This document shows positions 11,657-35,200 of a stretch of 64,000 nt of DNA, piece by piece; positions within the stretch are counted from its first letter, which is position 1, and every line of letters begins with the position of its first letter. The notes below the pieces were generated by a model. The model was not told the DNA's origin and ran no database searches. It saw only the letters and a list, made by a program, of their open reading frames with translations. The DNA comes from Crotophaga sulcirostris (taxonomy: Eukaryota > Chordata > Aves > Cuculiformes > Crotophagidae), in NCBI GenBank assembly GCA_013397455.1, contig VYZB01000219.1:77533-141532 (forward strand). Direction: 5' to 3'. The translations under genes and the position numbers were made by a program.

Positions 11657-12744
11657 GTTTAAAGACATTGGTAAACAGAATGGTACAGTCAGAGGCTGAA
11701 CCCCCCGCCACGCTCCAACCCATCACAAGTACCAGGTGATGGCTCAGGAGAAGGAGCAGCAAAGTTTGGGATCTGAGGGATTGCCAAGAGAAATCTCTGC
11801 TGTGTGAGGAACAGGAGACAAGGGGATGGAGCAAGCAGCTTCCCTCACCCATGAGCAGAGCGATGTCTCCTGGGCACAGCCAGGAGGGAACAGTTTCCAC
11901 TCCAAGCAAACAGCCCAGATCTCTTGCTAACACACAGAAGGGCCATGTGTGAACTTGGAAAACCCAGCTGGAAGCAACATTAGAGGCACAAGATGCACCA
12001 TGTACTGACCTTGGCAGCCAAACCTCTGTTCCACAACGATTTGAGCCTCTTGAGGAATAAAGCAAATCGGGCAGTTGGGTCCAACTTGGTGAATGTTGCA
12101 GTACTCATTTGTGATCACAAAATTGAGTATGGGGGGAACAAACAAGACTATGCCCTGCATTCTTCCACCCTGTTCCATCAGGCTGCTCCCGGGACACTCC
12201 TGACCCCCATCCCACAACTGGCCTGGTCTTCTCTAACGTTTTTTCTTGTGCTGTGGAGCGTAGGATGGTCAGAAGGGAGGTCAGGAAGCAGCCCTCAGTG
12301 CAGGACCATCGACTGGGTACTGGAGTGGAGGGCCAGGAGAGCAGAATGTGTTGGGTGCTGCTGCTGAGAAGAGGCAGGGATTGTAGGCACAACCACTTTG
12401 GCTCCCACCTTGCTGGCAGGAGCCGGCAGGGAGTTACAGGGGGTGACCGAACCAGCGTGGGTCAGGCTCTGACTGCAGTTGTCTGGTTGCCAGCCAGCAC
12501 ACAGCAGAGATTCAAGCACTACTTGAACGTCCATCTCCCAGAGCTGTGACAGCCAGAACTGTAAGGAACGTATTGCACTGCTCTCTGTCTCTCTAGGTAG
12601 CAGTGGTGCCATTCCCGCTGCCACCGCATGCAAATCAAGCATGAAGGGAGGGCTTAACCAGCTCCTACACAGCCCAGTTAACAGCACCAAGCACCCATGT
12701 CCAGTGTGGGGCCCCTCACAGTCCTGAGCCCCACAGCAGAGCCC

Positions 12745-25605
<12,861 letters not shown>

Positions 25606-26555
25606 NNNNNNNNNNNNNNNNNNNNNNNNNNNNNNNNNNNNNNNNNNNNNNNNNNNNNNNNNNNNNNNNNNNNNNNNNNNNNNNNNNNNNNNNNNNNNNN
25701 NNNNNNNNNNNNNNNNNNNNNNNNNNNNNNNNNNNNNNNNNNNNNNNNNNNNNNNNNNNNNNNNNNNNNNNNNNNNNNNNNNNNNNNNNNNNNNNNNNNN
25801 NNNNNNNNNNNNNNNNNNNNNNNNNNNNNNNNNNNNNNNNNNNNNNNNNNNNNNNNNNNNNNNNNNNNNNNNNNNNNNNNNNNNNNNNNNNNNNNNNNNN
25901 NNNNNNNNNNNNNNNNNNNNNNNNNNNNNNNNNNNNNNNNNNNNNNNNNNNNNNNNNNNNNNNNNNNNNNNNNNNNNNNNNNNNNNNNNNNNNNNNNNNN
26001 NNNNNNNNNNNNNNNNNNNNNNNNNNNNNNNNNNNNNNNNNNNNNNNNNNNNNNNNNNNNNNNNNNNNNNNNNNNNNNNNNNNNNNNNNNNNNNNNNNNN
26101 NNNNNNNNNNNNNNNNNNNNNNNNNNNNNNNNNNNNNNNNNNNNNNNNNNNNNNNNNNNNNNNNNNNNNNNNNNNNNNNNNNNNNNNNNNNNNNNNNNNN
26201 NNNNNNNNNNNNNNNNNNNNNNNNNNNNNNNNNNNNNNNNNNNNNNNNNNNNNNNNNNNNNNNNNNNNNNNNNNNNNNNNNNNNNNNNNNNNNNNNNNNN
26301 NNNNNNNNNNNNNNNNNNNNNNNNNNNNNNNNNNNNNNNNNNNNNNNNNNNNNNNNNNNNNNNNNNNNNNNNNNNNNNNNNNNNNNNNNNNNNNNNNNNN
26401 NNNNNNNNNNNNNNNNNNNNNNNNNNNNNNNNNNNNNNNNNNNNNNNNNNNNNNNNNNNNNNNNNNNNNNNNNNNNNNNNNNNNNNNNNNNNNNNNNNNN
26501 NNNNNNNNNNNNNNNNNNNNNNNNNNNNNNNNNNNNNNNNNNNNNNNNNNNNNNN
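25606..26555. other. Assembly gap (950 N)
   Basis: Run of N. On the left it is entered through a GGGGACAC/GTCAGCAGG-type tandem repeat (25380-25605) and on the right it exits into GC-rich promoter-like DNA, so it probably hides GC-rich repeat plus HDAC3 exon 1. Long open frames spanning it are artefacts. Confidence 1.
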
Positions 26556-26665
26556 GGGGCTGAGCTGGGGGCGGGACTAGGAGTGTGTGGGCGTGGCAAA
26601 TGCTGAAGGGGCGTGGCGTCCCGCCCCGCGGCGGCTGCGCAGTCCTAGCGCCCACACCGATCATC
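26556..26665 (-). promoter_or_regulatory. GC-rich promoter region, probably HDAC3
   Basis: Two GGGCGTGGC boxes, a GGGCGGGAC box, CCCGCCCCGCGG and GCGGCTGCGCAG lie within about 110 bases, with many CpGs, right next to the gap that must contain HDAC3 exon 1. These are Sp1/KLF and NRF1-like motifs. The role is inferred from motif content and position. Confidence 0.55.
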
Positions 26666-26679
26666 CCGGCCGGCTGGGC

Positions 26680-27195
26680 CCAGTCATACCAGTGTGATTC
26701 CAGGCACTCCCAGCTGGTCCCGGTCATTCCTACATGATCACAGTCACTCGCAGTCCCTCCTGGCTGATCCCAGTCAGTCCAGTGTGATCCCAGTCACTCC
26801 CGCCTGATCCCAGTCACCTCCAGTTACTCCCAAGTTTCCCACCGGACTCACTCCTGTAACTTAGCCCTTCAGCTGCTCCCAGTCACCGCCAGTTATTCCC
26901 AGTCCTCCCCAGTTACTACCAGTTTCCCACTGGATTCTCTTCTGAAACTTAATCCTTCAGCTTCTCCCAATTACCCTCAGTTACTCCCAGTCGCTCCCTT
27001 GCCCCCCAGATTCTCTCCTGTAACTTAACTCTTCAGCTCCTCCCAGTTCGCCCCAGTTACTCTCAGTCTCCCCCAGTTATTCTCAGTTTCCCACTGGACT
27101 CTCTCCCATAACTTAACCCTACAACTGCTCCCAGTTACTCCCAGTTGCCTGCTGGATTCTTTCTTGTACCTCAACCCTCAGCTGCTCCCCAGTCA
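26680..27195. repeat. CCCAGTYACTCCCAGTT minisatellite
   Basis: About five higher-order units starting near 26837, 26926, 27003, 27089 and 27151 (spacing about 62-89 bp). Each has CCCACTGGACTCTCTCCTGTAA, then ACTTAACCCTTCAGCTSCTCCCAGT, then short CCAGTTACTCCCAGT subunits. It lies between the HDAC3 promoter region and RELL2. Confidence 0.8.
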
Positions 27196-27884
27196 CACCC
27201 AGTCATGCCCACCAAGGAAAAAGGGGTTGTCCCAGCTCCCGCCCTCCAGGGTTCAGGTCCTCCTGCCCTTGGCAGCCTCCAAAACCAGCCCTCCAGGTCG
27301 ACAGGGAATGGAGACAGGGAGACACCGCCAGGCAGGCGAAGGACAAAAGCTGGCTGGAAAATTCCCGTGTGGGGAGGATCATCCATGTCGAACAGGGGCC
27401 AAAGCCTGCGCCTGGCCCGCAGCTGGCGAGGGACGGGGATGGACTCTGCCATGAGTGACACTGGCGGCAAAAACCTCTTCCCCATGGGCTGTAAAGAAGG
27501 AAGAATGAAAGAAGCAAGTGGTGCTGCCCGAAGGGTTGGAAAACAAATTGCCTGAACCTGGCGCTTCGCAAGGACATGGTGGTGTGGGTCTCCTGCGCAG
27601 CCACCTCCCACGGGCACGAGGCCAGAGCCAAGGATGCTGCACTGGAGCGAGGCTGCCCAAAGCTCCCCACCAACATGGGGGGCACAGGGGGGCTGGGGAT
27701 GGGTGAGGACGTCCAAGGGTGCACCAAGAGCCGGCTGAGGATGGAGAGCACAGCACATGAGCACCACTGGGATGGTCCTCAGCTTTGCAGTGACGGGATT
27801 TCGCTGCTGGGTAATAAACGCGTGGGAGGAAAAGCAAGGGGAGCGTTGTGTGTGTGTGGTCCAGGGTGTGCAGGATGGGGCTGG

Positions 27885-28235
27885 TGGGATGGGATGGGGT
27901 TTTGGATGCTGGGATGGGGTTTTGGATGCTGGGATGGGGTTTTGGATGCTGAAATGGCGTGAAACCAGCTGAGAGAACTTTTATCAATGCATAATTAAAT
28001 CCTTGGATCATGGATTGTTGGGATGTTGCTCCCTCCATGCTGCTCTTCGTGCGTGCTTCCCTTTTGGATGCTGGGATGGGGTGCAACCAGCTGAGAGAAC
28101 TTTTAGCAGTGTATGATTAAATCCTGGGATGATTAAATGAAGCTTTTGGCTGGCTTTGCCATCTGTTGGGATGCTACCCCCTCGACTCTGCTCTTCATGG
28201 GTGCTTCCTTTTAGGATGCTGGGTTCTCACCATGG
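27885..28235. repeat. Tandem array with TTTTGGATGCTGGGATGGGG
   Basis: Three short copies of TGGGATGGGGTTTTGGATGC are followed by two longer diverged units. Both contain AACCAGCTGAGAGAACTTTTA, GATTAAATCCT and CTGCTCTTC-TGGGTGCTTCC, spaced about 120-130 bp apart. Confidence 0.7.
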
Positions 28236-28839
28236 ATGCTCTACAGAACACCAGGACCCTCTGGCTGTGACCCCAGCTGTGGCTGGAGCCACTCAGAGCT
28301 GGGATCACTGAGCATGGAGCCTAGCGCCTGCTATCTTAAATAGACTTCAATGTTGCTGAACGACAAGGGCGCAGCAGTGAACGCGCGCAGCACGCTGACA
28401 TCTCGGTGAGGGCTGCTCGCTCACCATGATGCTCGCCCCATCACTGCTCTGCAAGGTGCTGCCTCCAGACAGCGGCCGGCTGGGGCCAGGGTCCCACTGG
28501 GCTGGGGGAAAGGTGCTGCAAGAGGAGAAACACCTCCCTGTCTCCTGCAGGGATCACTTTGTTGGCTGAGCTTGCTTGCTGGAAACCAGTTGATGCTCTG
28601 GGCATTGTCCCAGGTCTTGGAGTTGTGCGAAGGAAACGTTGGAGAGGGATGTTTTTGGGTGTTGATTGTGCTCAGAGATCAGGTTTAAAGGCCATTAGCT
28701 CACTGGGGATGCCTAAAAAACTGAACTAAGACTCAGGGAGGTGTTTGACACGATGGGATGAAGCATTTTGGCAGAGGTGATGGCGGGAATTTTCAGGCCG
28801 AGCATCGTAGTGGAGACCCCAAAGGACCCTGCCCGCAGG

Positions 28840-29050
28840 GTTGCTGGAGCCAGGCGATCAGGCCCGTTTAGGTACCACGTGGCCATGCAGCGGGACGGCC
28901 GGAGCGGCTGATCCCTCGAGCGCTCGCATTGTTCGTGGGGTGACGTCTGTCGGAATGGCTGTGGAGGAGGTGTGGGAGGAGAGCGGACGAGAGGTAACGT
29001 GGCGTGATGCTGGCGCCGGAGCCGGCTGTGGGACGGGGCGATGGGCAACG
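28840..29050. promoter_or_regulatory. CpG-rich patch with CRE-like site
   Basis: High CpG density (CGGGACGGCCGGAGCGG, CTCGAGCGCTCGC), a TGACGTC half-palindrome near 28941 and a GAG|GTAACG donor-like site near 28993. It could be a promoter or 5' exon of an upstream RELL2 start or of a non-coding transcript. Nothing in the sequence settles which. Confidence 0.3.
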
Positions 29051-29265
29051 GTGTTGTCCTTCCACCCTCTGCTCAGCTGCTTCGTCCCCTCCCTCCCTGG
29101 CCACGTCTCAGCCTGGTGGCTTCAAATTTGAGGGCTTCCAGGCAACATCATGAGAGGGATCAGAGCCTCCAAGGACCCCTAGGATCACACCACATCCACT
29201 GGAAGCCCCATGTGGGTGACCTGGGGAGTGTAAGGGACGGGGGGCTTTGCACCCCCAGAGGCAGG

Positions 29266-29845
29266 TCATAATACACAGAGACAATGCAATGCAAGGGTAG
29301 AAAAAGGAATTTTATTACCTCTCAATCAACTTGGGGGTCCCCAATGATGACCGAGTGGAGATTCACAGCAATCAGGAGATGTTCATGGTGTCACCAAGCT
29401 TTGAATAATGGCTAGGAGCACAGGGTTTAACATTTCTTAGCTTTTATATGTTAGATGTTTGTGTAATTTAGGCTTGATATTAGGAAAAAGTTCTTCACTG
29501 AAAGGGTGATCGGCCATTGGAATGCACTGCCCAGGGAGGTGGTGGAGTTGCCGACCCTGGAGGTGTTTGAGGAGATTGGATGAGGCACTTAGTGCCATAG
29601 TTTAGATGATGAGTTGGTGTTGGTGTTAGTGTTACTGTTGGATTATAGGTTGGACTCAATGATCTCAGAGGTCCTTTCCAACCTTGTAATGTGATATTGT
29701 AATTGGCACATGCAAGTGGTGGATTGGTCTAGTTACCATTCATGTGTTCATATGATTGGTGAACAGAGAAGCCAGGTATATGATGTTGCTTACATTCTAG
29801 TTGTAGGCTAGAGCAAAAATAAAGTTATTTTTGCAGCATGTTTTG
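29266..29845. mobile_element. AT-rich insertion, possible LTR remnant, with nested CR1
   Basis: The AT-rich flanks 29266-29460 and 29700-29845 stand out from the GC-rich surroundings and bracket a CR1 fragment at 29460-29690 (plus, ending CTTTCCAACCTTGTAATG). The flanks could be pieces of one older element, possibly a solo LTR. I see no clean terminal repeats. Confidence 0.35.
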
Positions 29846-30234
29846 GTACAAGAGTGTGGGAAGTCTGAACAATGTGCACTGCCCAGCCTCCTTGTAGTTC
29901 TTCTGCAGAGGCCCGTACAGGGAGAAATGGCAGGAGGATGGAGGTGGTAAGTACAGCAGGCAGCTGCCTGTCCCAGAGCTATGGTTGGATCGCTGTTGTG
30001 TCTCAGCTTGCGCTACTGCCTTGGCTGGTGGAATCATGTAGGATGGAGGCAGGAGCTGGACTGGTGTCAGGAGGACCGAGTAGGGACAGAGGATGCAGAG
30101 CCTCTGGATATGCTATGAGCACCCAGCCTGTTTGCAGCTCCCTGGCAGGGTGTGGGGCTTAGTTCCACATGGCGACCATTCCCACCAGCCGGGATGGACA
30201 CAGTGGGCCTGTTTGGGAGGGAGAGCTCAGGTGC

Positions 30235-30825
30235 CTGCCATGCATCAAAAGCAGTGAGACCAGCAGGGTGAGGGAGGGGATTCTGCCCCTCTGCTCTGCT
30301 CTGGTGAGACCTAACCTGGAGCCTTGTGTTCAGTTCTGGAATCCCCAGCATAAGGTCATGAATCTGTTGGAGTGAGTCCAGAGGAGGCCACGGAGATGAT
30401 CCCAGGGCTGGAGAACCTCCCATATGAGGACAGGCTGAGAGAGTTGAGGTTGTTCAGCCTAGAGAAGAGAAGGCTGTGGGGAGATCTTAGAGCAGTCTCC
30501 CAGCACTGAAAGGGGCTCCAGAAAAGTTGGGGAGGGGCTCTTGATCAGGGAGTACAGGGATAGGATGAGGGAGAATGTTTTTCAGCTGCAAGAGGGGAGA
30601 CTGAGATGAGATCTTAGGGAGAAATATTTTCCTGTGAGGGTGTGGAGACCCTGGCCCAGGTTGCCCAGAGCAGTGGTGGCTGCACCATCCCTGGAGGTGT
30701 TCAAGGCCAGGTTGGATAGGGCTTGGAGCCCCCTGATGCAGTGGGAGGTGTCCCTGCCCATGGCAGGGGTTGGACCTGGGTGGGCTTTGAGGTCCTTTCC
30801 TACCCCAACCACTCCACGATTCTGT
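30235..30825 (+). mobile_element. CR1 LINE 3' part
   Basis: About 590 bases, ending CCACTCCACGATTCTGTGAG. Confidence 0.9.
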
Positions 30826-31099
30826 GAGGAGGTCATAGGAACACCAACAGCTGGACATCTCAAATGCTTTAGCCCTCCCTTTTCTGAAGAAGGAGGGAGG
30901 GACAGCTGGCTGGGGCAGGGTGCTGGGCTGCAGGGTCTCTTGGGATTCCTTTTAACCATCTCCTTGGTGCTGCCATCACGGTGTGGGTGCCTGCATCCCT
31001 CTCCCCCTGCACACGTTGGTGTGCGACTGGTCCTGGTCTTGCTGAGCCCCACTTCCACCCCACCACCACAGCTCATTGCACTAACAGAGCTTTGGAAAG

Positions 31100-31510
31100 G
31101 AGGATTCCAGGGGAAAATGGGGCTGGCTTGCTCATGAGTCAGGTTATTTGCCCCGAGGAGGGCGGCAGCTTGCCAGCGCCGGCTTCCCCGAGCAGCGCTC
31201 CTGTTTGCAACTGCCGGCTTTTCCCTGCGCTTCCCTCTCCACCTTCATCCGCTCAAACCTCTTCAGAGAGATTATTTTCCGGGGTCGGGACAGGCGGGAG
31301 CTCTGGCTGGCAGACAGCGGCAAAGCTGCTGCTGCCACGGCCAGGACCAGCTTGGCTCCTTCCCGAGGAAGTCAGGCAGCCGGGAGCCAAGGGGACCGGA
31401 GGATGCTCGCCGTGGTCCCCAGCCGCAGGGATGCGGGGTTGCTAGGAGGCAGGTGAAGGTGAAGAGGAGAGCGCTGCGGAGGAACGCAGGCCCAGGTACC
31501 GCAGCAGCGG
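31100..31510 (+). promoter_or_regulatory. CpG-rich region, likely RELL2 promoter/5' UTR exon
   Basis: CpG-rich sequence about 0.7-1.1 kb upstream of the RELL2 start exon, with no CR1. Possible 5' exon ends are GGAGGCAG|GTGAAG (near 31450) and GGCCCAG|GTACCG (near 31496). The RELL2 start exon opens at an AG acceptor only 6 bases before its ATG, so a non-coding first exon upstream is required. Confidence 0.45.
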
Positions 31511-32209
31511 GGATGGGGACAGCCTGGGGACACCCTGCCAGCGCTGGGAAGTGGAGGTGGAGAGCGGGAAGCCGAGCTCTGAGAACCTTAGGCTTGGAGA
31601 ACGGGAAAACCATGGTGGGGAGAGCAAGCTCTGATGTGCGGGAGGAGGACGTGGGAGCTGCCAGCTGGCTCGGCTGCCTGCCAGCCTGGCTGCTGTGGTC
31701 TCTACCTTTGCTTTTGCAAGCGGAGGCCCTGGAAGAATTTAGGAGGGCTGCAGGCACAGTAAAGGGTGTGGAAGGCAGGGGGTCACGCAGTGAGTATGCT
31801 CGTTCTCCCGCAAGGGCGAGCGCGGGGGTGCTGCTTGCTGCAGAACTCAGGGAATGCCAGGGGACCTGTGCCCTTGGGAAGCTCCCTGCAAGGGCCAGGG
31901 CAGCGCTGCAGCCCGGGGCCTGCGGGGATGCTGCCACCACTGCCCTTGGGATGCCTCTTGCTGGCTGCATGCGGGGCAGAGGAGTCCTTGGCAACCCGTG
32001 CTGAGTTGCCTCCAGCCTGCCTTCTCCTCCACAATGGACCTGGCTGGGCGAGAGATGAGTCCCTGGCAGCCCACCCGGAGCCAGGAGCTGGATTTAGCCC
32101 AAGGCAGATGGGAGGAGGAGGAAGAGGAGGAGGAAGAAGGGCACGGGGAGCCTGGCAGGGGGTGAGCACCAGGGTGTCTGACCCACCTTCCCCCTTCTCC
32201 TAGATCCGC

Positions 32210-35200
32210 ATGTCAGACCAGAACAGCAATGATGATGGGGAGACAGACCCCCAGCACAGCCTGTCTATGGTCTTCCTCCTTGTCCTCGTCTTCTTCATCA
32301 TGGGGCTGGTGGGTTTCCTGATTTGCCATGTCCTGAAGAAGAAGGGTTACCGGTGCCGGACTTTCCGGGACGATCTCGACCCAGATAACAAGGATGTGCT
32401 GGCGGAGCTCCAGGCCAGTGAGTGCTGGGATGATGGGGGTTCAATGGGGGCTGGGGAGCTGCTTTTTGCCCAGCATGGACAAATGCTCCTTAACCACACT
32501 CCTGGGACATGGGCTGGGGGTGGGAGGGTTATGTGTCACATGCTGCTGGGTTGGGAAAAAGGGATGGGGTGGTGAGAGCAGCGTGGTGTTCCCTGGGGAC
32601 TGGGAGAGCCCTCTGATCTGGTGGCTCCACAGGCTGGTGAAGGCTGGTGGAGTCAGAGAGGTGGGAACCAGCATCTGGCCCTTCCCAAGGCAGCATTATC
32701 ACCACAAGATAGTTTTGATGAATGGCCAGGACCTGCTGAATCCCCAACACCTGAATTACAACCCATGTCCCTTACAAGGAAAGCATCCTCCAGCCAGGGC
32801 ATCCTCCAGCCTCTGTCCCTTCACTGTTAGGAGGTCCAGCGTGGAGCCAGCATGGTGTCTGCTAAAGCTCATGTCCTCTTCTACTCTGTGTTGCCCTCCC
32901 GTAGCCCAGAGGAACACGAGTGTTTCCTTGGGATCTCTGCCCCACACTGGAAGGGGACATTTAGGGTTTTTTTTCCATTGCTTCAGGCTCTTGGGTATTG
33001 GGACTGGGAAGTCAGTGCAGTGCTGAGCATGGGCGCAAGTCAGAGCTCGGCCCAAGCAAGATCTGTCCTTTGGTGGATTCATGAGGCTCTGCTGAAATCA
33101 CAGAATCACAGAATGACCTGAGTTCGAAGGGACCCACAGGACCATCGAGTCCAACCCCTGTCCCTGCACAGGACAACCCCAACATTCACACCGTGGGGCT
33201 GAGGGTGTTGGCCAAACACTTCTGGAATATTGTCAGGCTTGGCCCTGTGACTGCTTCCACGGGGAGCTGCTCCAGTGCTCCATCACCCTCTGGATGAAGA
33301 ACCTTTTCCTAATGTCCAGCCTAACCCTCCCCTGGCGCATCTTCCTGCATTCCCTCAGATCCTGTCACTGGTCACCAGAGAAAATAGTTCAGTGCCTGCT
33401 CCTCCTCCCTGTGGGAGGAAGCTGCAGACCGCGGTGAGGTCTCCCCTTAGTTTCCTCTTCTCCAGGCTGAACAGACCAAGTGACTTCAGCTGCTCCTCAT
33501 ATGATTTCCCGTCTAAACCCTTCACCAGCTTTGTGCCCTCCTCCAGTAGCTTTAGATCCTTTTTATACCAAATGGAGAAGACACTTCCATGCCACTGCTT
33601 CCTTAACTGAAAATGGTCAAATGGTGCTATGTGACTCCTCTCCATCAGCCCTCAGGATGGTCAGCACCTCCTGCTGCCACTTCTCAGGCACAGAAGGGCA
33701 ATGTGGCTTCCCCAGCTTCCCCATGGATGCAGCAGGAGCTTTCAGGCAGCCTTGGATATGTTCCTCTGGCTTCAATGACTTGGCTGCACATGACACTACG
33801 ACAGTGTCTGAGCCTTCCAGGGTTGACTTTGGCCTCTGGAATTGCCACAGCCCAGGGGAACATCTCTGTGGGGCTTCAGCAGCAGAGGGGCAGACCCTGA
33901 CCATGCTCTTTGAGGCAGCTCTCTACCAGCCCATGACTCTGACCTGCTCAGAGGAACATCTAACACTGCAGACTGGGCTGAAGGTCCAACCAGCCAAGCC
34001 TCCAGCCTCCAACAGTGGCCAGAAGCAGGTTGTGATGGATGCTGGGAATGAATGCCACAATGGAGCAGATATGGAGCCAGGTTTCCCCAGCATACTCTTT
34101 TAAGTGTGTGGCTTCAGGGCTTTCTTCATCAGAGTTGGTTTCTCTGTATTTAATGGGCCCCAGTGGATTTCTTTTCCACAAATTTGGCCCATTTACCCTT
34201 GGAGCCTTTTGGCACCCACAGCATCCTGCACCCAGGGGCTCCAGGGCTGGACTGTCCCCATGAGGAGCTTTCTCTTTCAACTTGTTTTGAACCTGCTTCC
34301 CACTCATTTCCAGTTCTGAAGGAGCAACACAACCTCCCTCTCCCTGCACATGTGGCTGCTGGTTTCAGCATTTCTTTTCCAGGGTGAGGGACCTGGTGTT
34401 CCCCAGGGGCTTCCTGGGGCACACGAGGCTTCTCTGACCTTTCTATCAACGTGGCTGCTCCTGGAGAGAAGACCTGGTGAGCTGAATCTCTGAAGCCCAG
34501 CCCTTAATGGCACATTTTCTCCTTTCAGATGAAGAGGAGGAGCTGAATGAGGACACTGTGGAGAAGATTGTGAGATGCATCATTCAGAATGAAGGTGAGC
34601 ATTTCCTGGGGCTGGCCTGGAGATGTGCTGATTGCTTTGGCTGACACATTCCATTTTTCCTCTCTCCAGCAAATGCGGAGGCCCTAAAGGAGATGCTGGG
34701 GGACAATGATGGGGACATCCCAGTGCCAGTGCCCAGGTGAGGGAAGCCTGTACCTGCTTGTGGCTCTTGTGGAGTAAGGGAGAAGCAGCCTTTGGGTACC
34801 ACCTTGGTCTGGAGACCTTGCAGCCAGTCCTTTTCCTGCTGATTATAAAGCATCTTCTCAACCAGAAGTCCTGCTTCCCTGAGGGCTGCGATGAGTGGCC
34901 TCAAGATGTGCCAGGGGAGGTTTAGGTGGGATATTAGGAGGAATTTCTTTACTGAAAGGGTTGTCAAGCATTGGAAGAGGCTACCCAGGGTGTTGATTGA
35001 GTCACCGTCCCTGGAGGGGTTTAAAAGATGACTAGATGTCACAACTGGGGACATGTTCTGGTGGTGGACTTAGCAGGGCTGGATCGATGGTTGGACTTGA
35101 CGATCTTAAAGGTTTTTTCCAACCGAAGCCATTCTGAGATTCTGTGAGTGCTTTACCCCACTGTCAAGGGGAACAGCTCTTCCTCATTCCTGTTCTCATA

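Larger units (their letters stand above)
27200..29265. other. Intergenic HDAC3-RELL2, no gene recognised
   Basis: About 2 kb with no gene I can identify. Three overlapping open frames at 27171-28086 (up to 235 codons) are in GC-rich DNA, have no recognisable domain and overlap each other in different frames, so I do not call them. It includes a small tandem array (27885-28235) and a CpG-rich patch (28840-29050). Confidence 0.6.

Noticed and set aside
27171..28086. Three overlapping minus frames up to 235 codons
   Set aside because: GC-rich, overlapping in different frames, no domain or splice support.
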